Shown piece after piece: positions 1 through 8,658 of a DNA stretch of 64,000 nucleotides. Numbering within the stretch: position 1 is the stretch's first letter; each line of letters opens with the position of its first letter. Below the pieces are notes generated by a model. It was not told where the DNA came from. It saw only the letters and a program-made list of their open reading frames with translations, and searched no databases. Source of the stretch: JAEULH01 sp034382075 (lineage in GTDB: Bacteria > Pseudomonadota > Alphaproteobacteria > Rhodospirillales > Defluviicoccaceae); contig JAXMOZ010000006.1 of assembly GCA_034382075.1 (NCBI GenBank), positions 16,997-80,996 on the forward strand, read 5' to 3'. The position numbers and the translations under genes are program-made.

Positions 1-1209
1 GCCGCGGTGAACGGGCTCGTCGCCGCCGCGCTCTGCCTCGGCATCGGCGAGAGCAACGCCGCCGTCGATCTGCTCGAGCGCGAGGTCGATCGGCAGATCC
101 TTCCCGACGGCTGCCACATCCAGCGCAACCCGGCGCTGCACCTCGCGGTCCTGCGCGACGTGATCGCCATCCGCGGCATGCTTGCGGAGGCCGACCTCGG
201 TGTCCCGCTGTTCGTCGAAGGCGTCATCGAGCGGATGGTGGGCATGCTGCGCTTTTTCCGCCTCGGCGATGGCGGCCTCGCCCTGTTCAACGGCGGCAAG
301 GAAGAGGACGTCTACCGGATCGACGCGACGCTGGCCGAGGCCGGGGTGAAGGAGCTGCCGCCGGCCAGCGCGCTCAGCGGCCGATTCGAGCGCGTCGCGG
401 CGGGTTCGCTGGTGATGCTGGTCGACGTCGGCGTGCCCCCGCCCGCGGGCGCCGACCGAGGCGCCCACGCCGGGCCAGGCGCCATCGAGATCAGCGTCGG
501 CCGCGACCGGTTGATCGTCAACTGCGGCGGCTACGCCGGAGACGATCCCAGGTGGCAGCTCGCCATGCGCTCCACCGCCGCCCACTCCGCCGCGATGATC
601 GACGACGTCAACGCCATCGCGCTGGACGAGCGCGGCGGCTTCCGCCATGGCCGGCTCAGGATCGGCACCGTCCGCCGTGAGGCCGAGGGCGCGGCATGGA
701 TCGAGGTGGACCACGACGGCTACGGCCCGCGTTTCTCCAGCCTCTGCCGCCGGCGCCTCTACATCGACGCGCTCGGCGAGGATCTTCGCGGCGAGGACGT
801 GTGCGAGGGCCGCGGCGGATCGCACCTCGTCGTCCGCTTCCACCTGCATCCGCGGGTCGATGCCCGGATCGAGAACGTGGCCGGCGGCGAAACCGCGGTT
901 CGGCTGGCGCTGCCCGGCGGCGCCGTCTACCGCTTCTTCAGTGTCGGCGGCTCGCTCGCCATCGACGACAGCGTTTATCTGGGCCGAGCCGACGTGCCCG
1001 AGCGCACTCGACAGATCGTCCTTACCGCCCCCTGCGCCGCCTCTCTCACCCGGATCAAGTGGGCGCTGCGGCGGGTGGACGCGGCGCGTGAGGCGAGCGA
1101 GGCTGCGCCGGCCGCCGAGCCCACGGCAAGGGCCGGGGACGAAGGTGAAGGTGAAGCCGGTGCCGGCGGCGAGCCCGCGGCCGAGGCGCCGCCGCCCCGC
1201 ACCGAGTGA
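1..1209 (+). CDS. Heparinase II/III-like protein, C-terminal part (5' truncated by window edge)
   Basis: The reading frame is open from base 1, so the gene begins upstream; about 400 residues are visible. The sequence resembles the alphaproteobacterial heparinase II/III family: an alpha-helical (alpha/alpha toroid) part around residues 1-130, then a beta-rich half with the hallmark stretch near residues 195-205 (STAAHSAAMIDD), where family members carry a conserved His. The last 45 residues are low-complexity Ala/Glu/Pro. Family members are polysaccharide lyases or related envelope proteins, but in this lineage the true substrate is unknown. The gene commonly sits just upstream of purH in Rhodospirillales, as here. 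The family call is from recognition of the sequence and context, not from a search. Confidence 0.75.
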   Translation, partial: AAVNGLVAAALCLGIGESNAAVDLLEREVDRQILPDGCHIQRNPALHLAVLRDVIAIRGMLAEADLGVPLFVEGVIERMVGMLRFFRLGDGGLALFNGGKEEDVYRIDATLAEAGVKELPPASALSGRFERVAAGSLVMLVDVGVPPPAGADRGAHAGPGAIEISVGRDRLIVNCGGYAGDDPRWQLAMRSTAAHSAAMIDDVNAIALDERGGFRHGRLRIGTVRREAEGAAWIEVDHDGYGPRFSSLCRRRLYIDALGEDLRGEDVCEGRGGSHLVVRFHLHPRVDARIENVAGGETAVRLALPGGAVYRFFSVGGSLAIDDSVYLGRADVPERTRQIVLTAPCAASLTRIKWALRRVDAAREASEAAPAAEPTARAGDEGEGEAGAGGEPAAEAPPPRTE

Positions 1210-1291
1210 CCTGCAGCGGCGCGTTGATGCCCGTCGGCCCGCGTGGGGCCTTTGTCCACGGCGACGCTCTGCTATAGAGACGGCCGCGCCC

Positions 1292-1355
1292 GCCCGATAA
1301 CAAGCTCGCCCGATAACAAGCTCGCCCGATAACAAGCTCGCCCGATAACAAGCTC
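1292..1355. repeat. Four perfect 16-bp tandem repeats before purH
   Basis: The unit GCCCGATAACAAGCTC occurs four times head to tail with no mismatch (1292-1307, 1308-1323, 1324-1339, 1340-1355). The array ends one base before the purH ribosome binding site AAGGAG (1357-1362). It therefore lies in the purH leader or promoter region and could vary in copy number by slippage. Confidence 0.95.
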
Positions 1356-1371
1356 GAAGGAGCCGCCGCCG

Positions 1372-2943
1372 ATGTCCCAGCCCATTCGCCGCGCCCTCGT
1401 TTCCGTCTCCGACAAGACCGGCATCGTCGAGTTGGGACGCGAGCTCGCCGGCCGCGGGATCGAAATCCTGTCCACCGGCGGCTCGGCCGCGGCGCTGCGC
1501 GACGCCGGCGTCGCCGTCGTCGAGGTGTCCGACTTCACCGGCTTTCCCGAGATCATGGACGGCCGGGTCAAGACGCTGCAGCCGAAGATCCACGGCGGCC
1601 TCCTTGCGGTGCGTGGCGATCCGGAGCACGAGGCGGCGATGCGAGAGCACGCCATCGCGCCGATCGACCTGCTGGTGGTCAACCTCTATCCGTTCGAAGC
1701 AACGGCCGCATCCGGGGCCGCCTTCGACGACTGCATCGAGAACATCGACATCGGCGGCCCGGCGCTGATCCGCGCCGCGGCCAAGAACCACGCGTTCGTC
1801 ACCGTCGTCGTCGACCCGGCCGACTACGGCCGGCTCGCGGACGAGATGACGCGAGGGAGCGGCGCCACCAGCGACGGCTTCCGCCGCGAACTCGCGGCCA
1901 AAGCCTACGCCCGAACCGGCGCCTACGACGCCGCCATCGCCGGCTGGTTCAACGGGGTCTTGATGCAGCCGTTCCCGGATCGGCTGGTGTTCGCCGGAAC
2001 CCGCAGGCAAACCCTGCGCTACGGCGAGAACCCGCATCAGGCGGCGGCCTTCTATGTCGCCGACACGAGCCGCCCCGGCGTGGCCTCCGCCCAGCAGATC
2101 CAGGGCAAGGAGCTCAGCTTCAACAACCTGAACGACACCGACGCCGCCTTCGAGCTCGTCGCCGAGTTCAAGGGCCCGGCGGTCGCCATCATCAAGCACG
2201 CCAACCCCTGCGGGGTCGCCGTCGGCGAAAGCCTGAGCGAGGCCTATGCCAGGGCTCTGGCCGCGGACCCGGTCAGCGCCTTCGGCGGCATCATCGCCGT
2301 CAACCGGCGCCTCGACGGCGCCACCGCCGCCGAGATCGCCAAGCTGTTCGTCGAGGTCGTCATCGCCCCCGAGGTCGACGGGGAGGCGCGCGCGGCGCTG
2401 TCGTCGAAGCGCAACACCCGGGTGCTGATTGCCGGCGGCATGCCGGATCCCGAGGCTCAGGGCATGACGCTGCGGTCGCTGACCGGCGGCTACCTGCTGC
2501 AGAGCCGGGACAATCGGCTGACCGGCGATACGCTGAGCGTGGTCACCCGCCGGGCGCCCTCCAATGCCGAAATGGCGGACCTTAAGTTCGCCTTTGCCGT
2601 CTGCAAGCACGTGAAATCGAATGCCATCGTCTTCTGCAAGGACGGGCGCACCGTGGGCGTCGGCGCCGGGCAGATGAGCCGGGTCGATTCCGCCCGCCTC
2701 GCCGTCTGGAAGGCCGAGGAGGCGCGGCTTGCCGCCGGGGAGACGGAGGCGCGGACGCTGCGGTCGGTGGTCGCATCGGACGCATTTTTCCCGTTTGCCG
2801 ACGGGCTGATCGCCTGCGCGGAGGCGGGCGCCACGGCGGTCATCCAGCCCGGCGGCTCGTTGCGCGACGAGGAGGTGATTGCCGCCGCCGACGACCGCGA
2901 CATGGCGATGGTGTTCACCGGCATGCGCCACTTCCGGCACTGA
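1372..2943 (+). CDS. purH: Bifunctional AICAR transformylase / IMP cyclohydrolase PurH
   Basis: PurH carries out the last two steps of purine synthesis: formyl transfer to AICAR and ring closure to IMP. The protein is 523 residues, the usual length. The N-terminal MGS-like IMP cyclohydrolase domain covers about residues 1-200, with the expected early stretch SVSDKTGIVELGREL. The AICAR transformylase domain follows, with the conserved Lys-His pair in AIIKHANPCGVAVG. The C-terminus ends in the typical MVFTGMRHFRH. ATG 1372 has a good Shine-Dalgarno (AAGGAG, 9 nt upstream). The gene is preceded by a 4x16-bp repeat array. It is followed by the separate rimP operon promoter. Confidence 0.98.
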   Translation: MSQPIRRALVSVSDKTGIVELGRELAGRGIEILSTGGSAAALRDAGVAVVEVSDFTGFPEIMDGRVKTLQPKIHGGLLAVRGDPEHEAAMREHAIAPIDLLVVNLYPFEATAASGAAFDDCIENIDIGGPALIRAAAKNHAFVTVVVDPADYGRLADEMTRGSGATSDGFRRELAAKAYARTGAYDAAIAGWFNGVLMQPFPDRLVFAGTRRQTLRYGENPHQAAAFYVADTSRPGVASAQQIQGKELSFNNLNDTDAAFELVAEFKGPAVAIIKHANPCGVAVGESLSEAYARALAADPVSAFGGIIAVNRRLDGATAAEIAKLFVEVVIAPEVDGEARAALSSKRNTRVLIAGGMPDPEAQGMTLRSLTGGYLLQSRDNRLTGDTLSVVTRRAPSNAEMADLKFAFAVCKHVKSNAIVFCKDGRTVGVGAGQMSRVDSARLAVWKAEEARLAAGETEARTLRSVVASDAFFPFADGLIACAEAGATAVIQPGGSLRDEEVIAAADDRDMAMVFTGMRHFRH

Positions 2944-3005
2944 GGCTTGCTAAAAGACGCGCTTTGTGCGGCCCGGCCGGCTCGCCGCGGCTTCGCCGAA
3001 AATGC

Positions 3006-3033
3006 TTGTTCCAGCAATGGCTGGGGTTATATA
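3006..3033 (+). promoter_or_regulatory. Candidate sigma-70 promoter of the rimP-pnp operon
   Basis: TTGTTC (3006-3011) and TATATA (3028-3033) are separated by 16 bp in the 112-bp gap after purH. Transcription would start near 3040 and give a leader that contains the three hairpins before rimP. This is a pattern match only. Confidence 0.45.
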
Positions 3034-3052
3034 CGAGCAGGATTAGCCGCAA

Positions 3053-3124
3053 CGTGTGCTTTACGGCACGCGACCGGCCGGATTAGCGACTAATCGAGGT
3101 GGGCTGTTGCCCGCCTCTTTTGTT
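3053..3124 (+). promoter_or_regulatory. Structured leader with terminator-like hairpin before rimP (candidate attenuator)
   Basis: Three consecutive hairpins can be read. The first is CGTGTGC/GCACGCG with a 6-nt loop (3053-3072). The second is GATTAG-CGA-CTAATC (3081-3095). The third is a 9-bp stem GAGGTGGGC-TGTT-GCCCGCCTC (3096-3117) followed directly by TTTTGTT. The last has the form of an intrinsic terminator and lies just before the rimP coding region. Premature termination ahead of rimP-nusA-infB operons is known in other proteobacteria. A role here in attenuation, perhaps through NusA, is inference. Confidence 0.6.
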
Positions 3125-3139
3125 AGAAGGGTAGCGAAG

Positions 3140-3655
3140 CTGGAAGATCAGGCGGCGACGGCCAAGACGCTCGCCCAGCGCGTCGCCGAGTTTGTGCAGC
3201 CGACGATCGAAGACCTGGGGTTCGCCCTGGTCAGGGTCGAGTTTCTTGGCCTGAAAAACCCGCGCGTGCAGATCATGGTAGAGCGGGCCGACCAGCAGGC
3301 CATGACCGTCGACGACTGCGCGCTCGTCAGCCGGGGCGTCTCGGCGGTGCTGGACGTCGAGGATATCATCCCCGGCGCCTACACCCTCGAGGTCAGCTCG
3401 CCCGGGATCGACCGGCCGTTGGTCAGCCTTGCTGACTTCGAACGCTTCGCCGGTTTCGAGGCCAAGGTCGAGATGGCAAGGCCGCTGGAGGGCCGGCGGC
3501 GTTTCCGCGGCCGGCTTCTGGGCGCAGCCGGGGAGGTGGTGTCCCTGGAGATGCCCGAGGGCACGATCGCGCTGCCGTTTGCCGACATCCACCGCGCCAA
3601 GCTGATCCTGACGGACGAGCTCATCCGGGCGCATCAGGGCAAGAACGTGAGCTGA
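3140..3655 (+). CDS. rimP: Ribosome maturation factor RimP
   Basis: RimP binds the 30S subunit during assembly. The recognisable core runs from AEFVQPTIEDLGFALVRVEF through the SPGIDRPL motif, which is diagnostic of RimP, to a C-terminal SH3-like domain. It is the first gene of the rimP-nusA-infB operon. The start is uncertain. GTG 3056 and TTG 3107 are in frame but fall inside the leader hairpins. The next ATG/GTG/TTG codon is within the conserved core. I therefore favour CTG 3140, which has AGAAGG 9 nt upstream and gives 171 residues with a normal N-terminus. If the longer start is real, the protein has 199 residues and the terminator-like hairpin is coding. Confidence 0.9.
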   Translation: MEDQAATAKTLAQRVAEFVQPTIEDLGFALVRVEFLGLKNPRVQIMVERADQQAMTVDDCALVSRGVSAVLDVEDIIPGAYTLEVSSPGIDRPLVSLADFERFAGFEAKVEMARPLEGRRRFRGRLLGAAGEVVSLEMPEGTIALPFADIHRAKLILTDELIRAHQGKNVS

Positions 3656-3669
3656 GGGACGGAAACGAC

Positions 3670-5286
3670 ATGAAGCGAACGGCGGCGGATACCATCAGCG
3701 CGGTGCACGCGCGACCCGAGTTGCTGCAGGTCGCCGATACGGTGGCACGGGACAAGAGCATCGACCGCGACGAGGTCCTCGAGGCCATGGAGCAGGCCAT
3801 CCAGAAGGCCGCCCGGTCGAAGTATGGCCACGAGCACGACATTCGCGTGTTCATCGACCGCGTGTCGGGCGAGATCTCGCTGGCGCGCTACCTCGAGGTG
3901 GTCGAGACCGTCGAGATCGAGGCGACCCAGCTCACCCTGGAGCAGGCGCAGCGGCGCAAGCCCGATGCCGAGCTCGGCGAGTTCCTGGCCGATCCCCTGC
4001 CCCCCATCGACTTCGGCCGGATCGCCGCGCAAACCGCAAAGCAGGTGATCGTGCACAAGGTGCGCGAGGCCGAGCGCCGGCGGCAATACGAGGAGTTCAA
4101 GGACCGCGTCGGCGAAATCGTCAACGGCCTGGTCAAGCGCGTCGAGTTCGGCAACGTCGTTGTCGACTTGAGCCGCGCCGAGGCGATGCTGCGCCGCGAG
4201 GAGGCGATCCCGCGCGAGCACTTCAACGTCGGCGACCGCGTCCGCGCCTACGTCATGGACGTGCGCGAGGAGCCCAGGGGGCCGCAGGTTTTCCTGTCGC
4301 GCACCCACCCCAAGTTCATGGCCAAGCTGTTCGCCCAGGAGGTGCCGGAGATCTACGACGGCATCATCGAGATCAAGGCGGTGGCCCGGGACCCCGGCTC
4401 GCGGGCGAAGATCGCGGTTCTCTCCCACGACTCCGGCATGGACCCGGTGGGGCCGTGCATCGGCATGCGCGGCTCGCGGGTGCAAGCGGTGGTGGGCGAG
4501 CTTCAGGGCGAGAAGATCGACATCATTCAATGGTCGCCGGATCCGGCGACGTTCATCGTCAACGCCCTGGCGCCGGCGGAGGTTGCCAAGGTGGTCCTCG
4601 ACGAGGAAGCCAATCGGATCGAGGTGGTCGTCCCCGACGATCAGCTCAGCCTTGCCATCGGCCGGCGCGGACAGAACGTCCGCCTGGCCTCCCAGCTCAC
4701 CGGCTGGGACATCGACATCCTCACCGAGGACGAGGAAAGCCAGCGGCGCAACGAGGAGTTCCGCACCCGCTCCCAGGCCTTCATCGAGTCTTTGAACGTC
4801 GACGACGTCATCGCCCATCTGCTGGTCGCCGAGGGCTTCAGCAGCGTCGAGGAGATCGCCTTCGTCCCGATCGAGGAGTTGGCCGAGATCGAGGGCTTCG
4901 AGGCGGAGCTGGCCGACGAGTTGAAGACCCGGGCGCAGACCTTCATCCAGGCCCGCGACGAGCGCTTCACCAGCCGGCGGGTGGAGCTGGGCGTGGCCGA
5001 CGAGGTGGCGGCGTTGCCGGGGATGAAGCCCGCCATCCTCGCCGCGTTGGGAGAGAACGAGGTGAGGTCGCTGGACGATCTCGCCGATCTTTCCGGCGAC
5101 GAGCTGCTGGAATTTGCGCCGGACGGGGCGCTGACGCTCGAGCAGGCGAACGACATCATCATGGCGGCCCGCGCCCATTGGTTCGAGGACGAAGCCGATG
5201 GTGGGGAGCCGGCTTCGGCCGATGGCGAGGAGCCCGCTCAGGCCGCCGCCTCGGCCGACGAACCGGCGCCTTCCAACGGCGGCTAG
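3670..5286 (+). CDS. nusA: Transcription termination/antitermination factor NusA
   Basis: NusA binds RNA polymerase and modulates pausing, termination and antitermination. The protein has 538 residues. An N-terminal domain (about 1-130) is followed by an S1 domain (about 135-200, GDRVRAYVMDV). Two KH domains follow (about 205-345, with GPCIGMRGSRVQAV and IGRRGQNVRLAS). Two C-terminal acidic helix-hairpin-helix repeats occupy about 365-500. The tail is Ala/Glu/Pro-rich. It begins 14 nt after rimP in the same operon. Its own operon carries a terminator-like leader, so autoregulation is plausible. Confidence 0.98.
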   Translation: MKRTAADTISAVHARPELLQVADTVARDKSIDRDEVLEAMEQAIQKAARSKYGHEHDIRVFIDRVSGEISLARYLEVVETVEIEATQLTLEQAQRRKPDAELGEFLADPLPPIDFGRIAAQTAKQVIVHKVREAERRRQYEEFKDRVGEIVNGLVKRVEFGNVVVDLSRAEAMLRREEAIPREHFNVGDRVRAYVMDVREEPRGPQVFLSRTHPKFMAKLFAQEVPEIYDGIIEIKAVARDPGSRAKIAVLSHDSGMDPVGPCIGMRGSRVQAVVGELQGEKIDIIQWSPDPATFIVNALAPAEVAKVVLDEEANRIEVVVPDDQLSLAIGRRGQNVRLASQLTGWDIDILTEDEESQRRNEEFRTRSQAFIESLNVDDVIAHLLVAEGFSSVEEIAFVPIEELAEIEGFEAELADELKTRAQTFIQARDERFTSRRVELGVADEVAALPGMKPAILAALGENEVRSLDDLADLSGDELLEFAPDGALTLEQANDIIMAARAHWFEDEADGGEPASADGEEPAQAAASADEPAPSNGG

Positions 5287-5293
5287 GTCCCTC

Positions 5294-5950
5294 ATGGCGC
5301 GGGCAAACGCTGAAGAACCCTGCCTCGACGATCGCGGCCCGCACCGGCGCTGCATCGTCTCGGCGGCGGTGCAGCCGCGCCAGCAGCTGGTCCGTTTCGT
5401 CATCTCGCCCGCCGGCGAGGTCGTGCCCGATGTCGCTCAACGCCTGCCGGGGCGGGGATTTTGGTTGAGCGCGGACAGGGATATGATAGACAGGGCTTGC
5501 GCCAAGAAGGTGTTCGCGAAGGCGGCGCGCGCCCAGGTGGCCGTGCCCGGGACACTGGCGGATGACGTCGAGCGCTTGCTGGTGCACCGATGCCAGGAGC
5601 TGATCGGCTTGGCGCGCCGCGCGAGGCAGGCGGTGTGCGGCTACGCGCAGACCCGCGAATGGCTGGAGCGGGGTGCGGCCGCGGTTCTGCTCGCTGCCTG
5701 TGACGGCTCGGAGGATCAGCGCCAGAAGATGCGCGGACCCGCCGGGGCGATCGAGGTGGTCGGCGCGCTGAACCGGCACGAGTTGGGCGCCGCCTTCGGC
5801 AGGGACCACGTGGTCCATGGCGTCCTGGCGCCGGGAAAACTGGCGCGCGGTCTTCTCCACGAAGCGCGGCGGCTCGAAGGAATGCGCAAGCCTCGCGGGG
5901 GCGAATACGGCCGTGGCCCGAGGAAAGAGCTGGCAACAAGAAAGACATGA
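5294..5950 (+). CDS. YlxR-type RNA-binding protein (DUF448) fused to an L7Ae-like region
   Basis: The protein has 218 residues from ATG 5294, 7 nt after nusA. The first part (about 10-75) is the YlxR/DUF448 fold, with PHRRCIVSAAVQPRQQLVRF and the LPGRGFWLSAD signature. The second part (about 95-190) resembles the L7Ae/L30e-type RNA-binding domain found as a separate gene (YlxQ) in Firmicutes and fused in many alphaproteobacteria. The C-terminal tail is basic (KPRGGEYGRGPRK). It ends in an ATGA overlap with infB, indicating translational coupling. The position between nusA and infB is strongly conserved. The exact function is not settled; a role in RNA or ribosome biology is inferred. Confidence 0.9.
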   Translation: MARANAEEPCLDDRGPHRRCIVSAAVQPRQQLVRFVISPAGEVVPDVAQRLPGRGFWLSADRDMIDRACAKKVFAKAARAQVAVPGTLADDVERLLVHRCQELIGLARRARQAVCGYAQTREWLERGAAAVLLAACDGSEDQRQKMRGPAGAIEVVGALNRHELGAAFGRDHVVHGVLAPGKLARGLLHEARRLEGMRKPRGGEYGRGPRKELATRKT

Positions 5951-8619
5951 CGGACATCGACGAACGCAAGGCGGAAGACAGGTCGCAGCTCGCGAAGCCC
6001 AAGCGGCTTGAGCTGAAGAAGACCGTCGAGGGCGGGCAGGTTCGCCAGAGCTTCTCCCACGGCCGGTCGAAGATGGTCACGGTCGAGGTGCGCAAGAAGC
6101 GGACCTTCGCCACCGACGGCCATGGCCGGGTTGCCGAGGTCAGGCGCGGCGACGCGCCGGGGGCCGGCGGCGGCGCGGCCGCCCGCGAGGGCTCGGCCGT
6201 TGGCCTGACCAATCACGAGAAAGCCGCGCGAGCCCGGGCGCTGCAGGACGCGATCCGCGCCGAGGACGAGCGCGCCGCCGCCGAGGCGAAGCAGGCAGCC
6301 GTGGCCAAGGCGGAAACCGCCGCCGCGGCGGACGCCGCGTTGAAGGCGGGCGTGGCCGAGGTGAGCGAGGCCGAGGCGCCGACGGCGGAGCCGGCCGAAG
6401 CTCCGGCTTCGGTCGAGGAAACCGCCGGCGAGGCCGGAGCCGCGCCGACGGCGGAGACGGGTGCGGCGGCCGAGACGGCTGCGCCCGAAGCCGCGGCAGA
6501 GCCCGCCGCCGAGACCGCACCGGCTACGGCGCCGTCTACGGCGCCCGCAGCCGCGACGCCACAGGCCGCCAAGGCGAAGCCTGCGGTGGAGGCCAAGGGC
6601 GATGCCAAGGCCAAGGACGGCAAGGAAAGCGAAGAGGAGGCCGATCGGCGCGGCCGGGCGAAGCGGCCGTTGCGGACCGACGCGCGCAAGCCGGCGCCGG
6701 TCGCGCGGCGCGACGACGCCAACCGGCGGTCGGGAAAGCTGACCATCGTCGATGCGCTCGACGAAGGCGCCAGCGAGCGGGTGCGCAGTCTTGCCTCGGT
6801 GCGCCGCGCCCGGGAGAAGGAGCGCCTGAAGCAGCAGTCCCAGCGCGGATCGGAGCCGCAGAAGATCGTGCGCGAAGTTGTCATTCCCGAGAGCATCACC
6901 GTTCAGGAGCTCGCCAACCGAATGGCGGAGCGCAGCGTCGGCGTGATCAAGGCGCTGATGAAGATGGGGGTGATGGGAACCATCAACCACGTCATCGACG
7001 CCGACACCGCCGAGCTCATTGCCACCGAATTCGGCCACAAGGTCAAACGGGTCAGCGACGCCGACGTGGAGATCGGGCTCCGCGGCGATATCGACGAGGA
7101 CGAGTTGCTGGCCTCGCGGCCGCCGGTCGTCACCGTCATGGGGCACGTCGACCACGGCAAGACCTCGCTGCTCGATGCGCTTCGGCGCACCGACGTCGCC
7201 GCGCACGAAGCCGGCGGCATCACCCAGCACATCGGCGCCTATCAGGTGACCCTGGCGGACGGCGACAAGATCACCTTCATCGACACCCCGGGCCACGCCG
7301 CCTTCACCCAGATGCGGGCGCGCGGCGCCAAGGCAACCGACATCGTCGTCCTGGTCGTCGCCGCCGACGACGGGGTGATGCCGCAGACTGTCGAGGCCAT
7401 CGACCATGCCAAGGCGGCCGGCGTTCCGCTGATCGTCGCCATCAACAAGATCGACCGGCCCGACGCCAACGCCAAGCGGGTGCGCACCGAGCTCCTCCAG
7501 TACGGGATCGTCACCGAGGACATGGGCGGCGATACCCTGTCGGTGGAGGTCTCGGCCAAGGAGGGGACGAACCTCGACAAGCTGCAGGAGGCGATCCTGC
7601 TGCAGTCGGAGGTGCTCGACCTCAAGGCCAATCCCGACCGGCCGGCGGAAGGCGTCGTGATCGAGACCAAGGTCGAGCGCGGCCGCGGCTCGGTCGCCAC
7701 GGTTCTGGTCCAGCGCGGCACGCTTCGGGTGGGCGACATCTTCGTCGCCGGCGCCGAATGGGGCCGTGTGCGCGGCCTCTACGATGCCAACGGCGTTTCC
7801 TTGAACGAGGCGGGCCCGAGCGTTCCGACCGAGGTGCTCGGCCTGAATGCGACGCCGGCGGCCGGTGACGAGGTATCGGTGGTCGACACCGAGGCGCGGG
7901 CGCGCGAGGTCTCCGAGTTCCGCCAGCGGCGACTGCGCGAGGCGCGGACCACGACCAACCGCGGCACCGTCGAGCAGATCTTCAGCCGCATCGCCGATGG
8001 CGAGCAGCAGACGCTGCCGGTTCTGGTCAAGGCCGACGTGCACGGTTCGACCGAGGCGATCGTCGGCGCGCTGCAGAAGCTCGGCACCGACGCCGTTGGG
8101 GCGCAGATCATCCACGCGGGCGTCGGCGGCATCAACGAGTCCGACGTCGCTCTGGCGCGCGCCTCCAACGCGCTGGTCATCGGCTTCAACGTCCGCGCCA
8201 ACCCCCAGGCGCGGGAGCTGGCCAAGCGCGACGGCGTGGATATCCGCTACTATTCGATCATCTACAACCTCACCGACGACCTGAAGAGCATGTTGTCGGG
8301 GATGCTGGCGCCGGTGACGCGGGAGAACCTGCTCGGCTACGCGCAGATCCGCGAGGTGTTCAACATCACCAAGGTCGGCAAGGTCGCGGGCTGCATGATC
8401 ACCGAGGGGATGGTCAAGCGGGGCGCGAAGATCCGGCTGCTGCGCGACGACGTCGTCATCCACGAGGGCGACATCTCGCAGTTGAAGCGGTTCAAGGACG
8501 ACGTCCGCGAGGTCAAGGAAGGCTACGACTGCGGCATCGCGATCGCGAACTATAACGATATCCGGGTAGGCGACGTCATCGAGTGCTTCGAGCTCGAGCA
8601 GATCGCCCAAGAACTCTAG
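5947..8619 (+). CDS. infB: Translation initiation factor IF-2
   Basis: IF-2 is the GTPase that places initiator tRNA on the 30S subunit. The protein has 890 residues. An N-terminal IF2-associated segment is followed by a long Ala/Glu/Pro low-complexity linker (about 60-230) and a basic IF2_N region. The G domain starts near residue 390: G1 GHVDHGKT at 399-406, G3 DTPGH, and G4 NKID at about 500-503. Domains II to IV follow to the C-terminus. The start codon overlaps the previous stop (ATGA). The long, biased linker is typical of alphaproteobacterial IF-2. Confidence 0.98.
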   Translation: MTDIDERKAEDRSQLAKPKRLELKKTVEGGQVRQSFSHGRSKMVTVEVRKKRTFATDGHGRVAEVRRGDAPGAGGGAAAREGSAVGLTNHEKAARARALQDAIRAEDERAAAEAKQAAVAKAETAAAADAALKAGVAEVSEAEAPTAEPAEAPASVEETAGEAGAAPTAETGAAAETAAPEAAAEPAAETAPATAPSTAPAAATPQAAKAKPAVEAKGDAKAKDGKESEEEADRRGRAKRPLRTDARKPAPVARRDDANRRSGKLTIVDALDEGASERVRSLASVRRAREKERLKQQSQRGSEPQKIVREVVIPESITVQELANRMAERSVGVIKALMKMGVMGTINHVIDADTAELIATEFGHKVKRVSDADVEIGLRGDIDEDELLASRPPVVTVMGHVDHGKTSLLDALRRTDVAAHEAGGITQHIGAYQVTLADGDKITFIDTPGHAAFTQMRARGAKATDIVVLVVAADDGVMPQTVEAIDHAKAAGVPLIVAINKIDRPDANAKRVRTELLQYGIVTEDMGGDTLSVEVSAKEGTNLDKLQEAILLQSEVLDLKANPDRPAEGVVIETKVERGRGSVATVLVQRGTLRVGDIFVAGAEWGRVRGLYDANGVSLNEAGPSVPTEVLGLNATPAAGDEVSVVDTEARAREVSEFRQRRLREARTTTNRGTVEQIFSRIADGEQQTLPVLVKADVHGSTEAIVGALQKLGTDAVGAQIIHAGVGGINESDVALARASNALVIGFNVRANPQARELAKRDGVDIRYYSIIYNLTDDLKSMLSGMLAPVTRENLLGYAQIREVFNITKVGKVAGCMITEGMVKRGAKIRLLRDDVVIHEGDISQLKRFKDDVREVKEGYDCGIAIANYNDIRVGDVIECFELEQIAQEL

Positions 8620-8658
8620 CCGGACGCCACGGCGCGATCCGGCCCGACGGGATTGTTG

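Noticed and set aside
1292..1355. 16-bp tandem repeats as a replication-origin iteron array
   Set aside because: No rep gene or AT-rich unwinding region is near, and the array sits in the purH leader.
3634..5403. Long minus-strand ORF (589 codons) opposite nusA
   Set aside because: High GC keeps antisense frames open; the plus strand encodes an unmistakable NusA.
5716..8610. Minus-strand ORF of 964 codons opposite infB
   Set aside because: Low-complexity shadow of the IF-2 gene; no recognisable domain.
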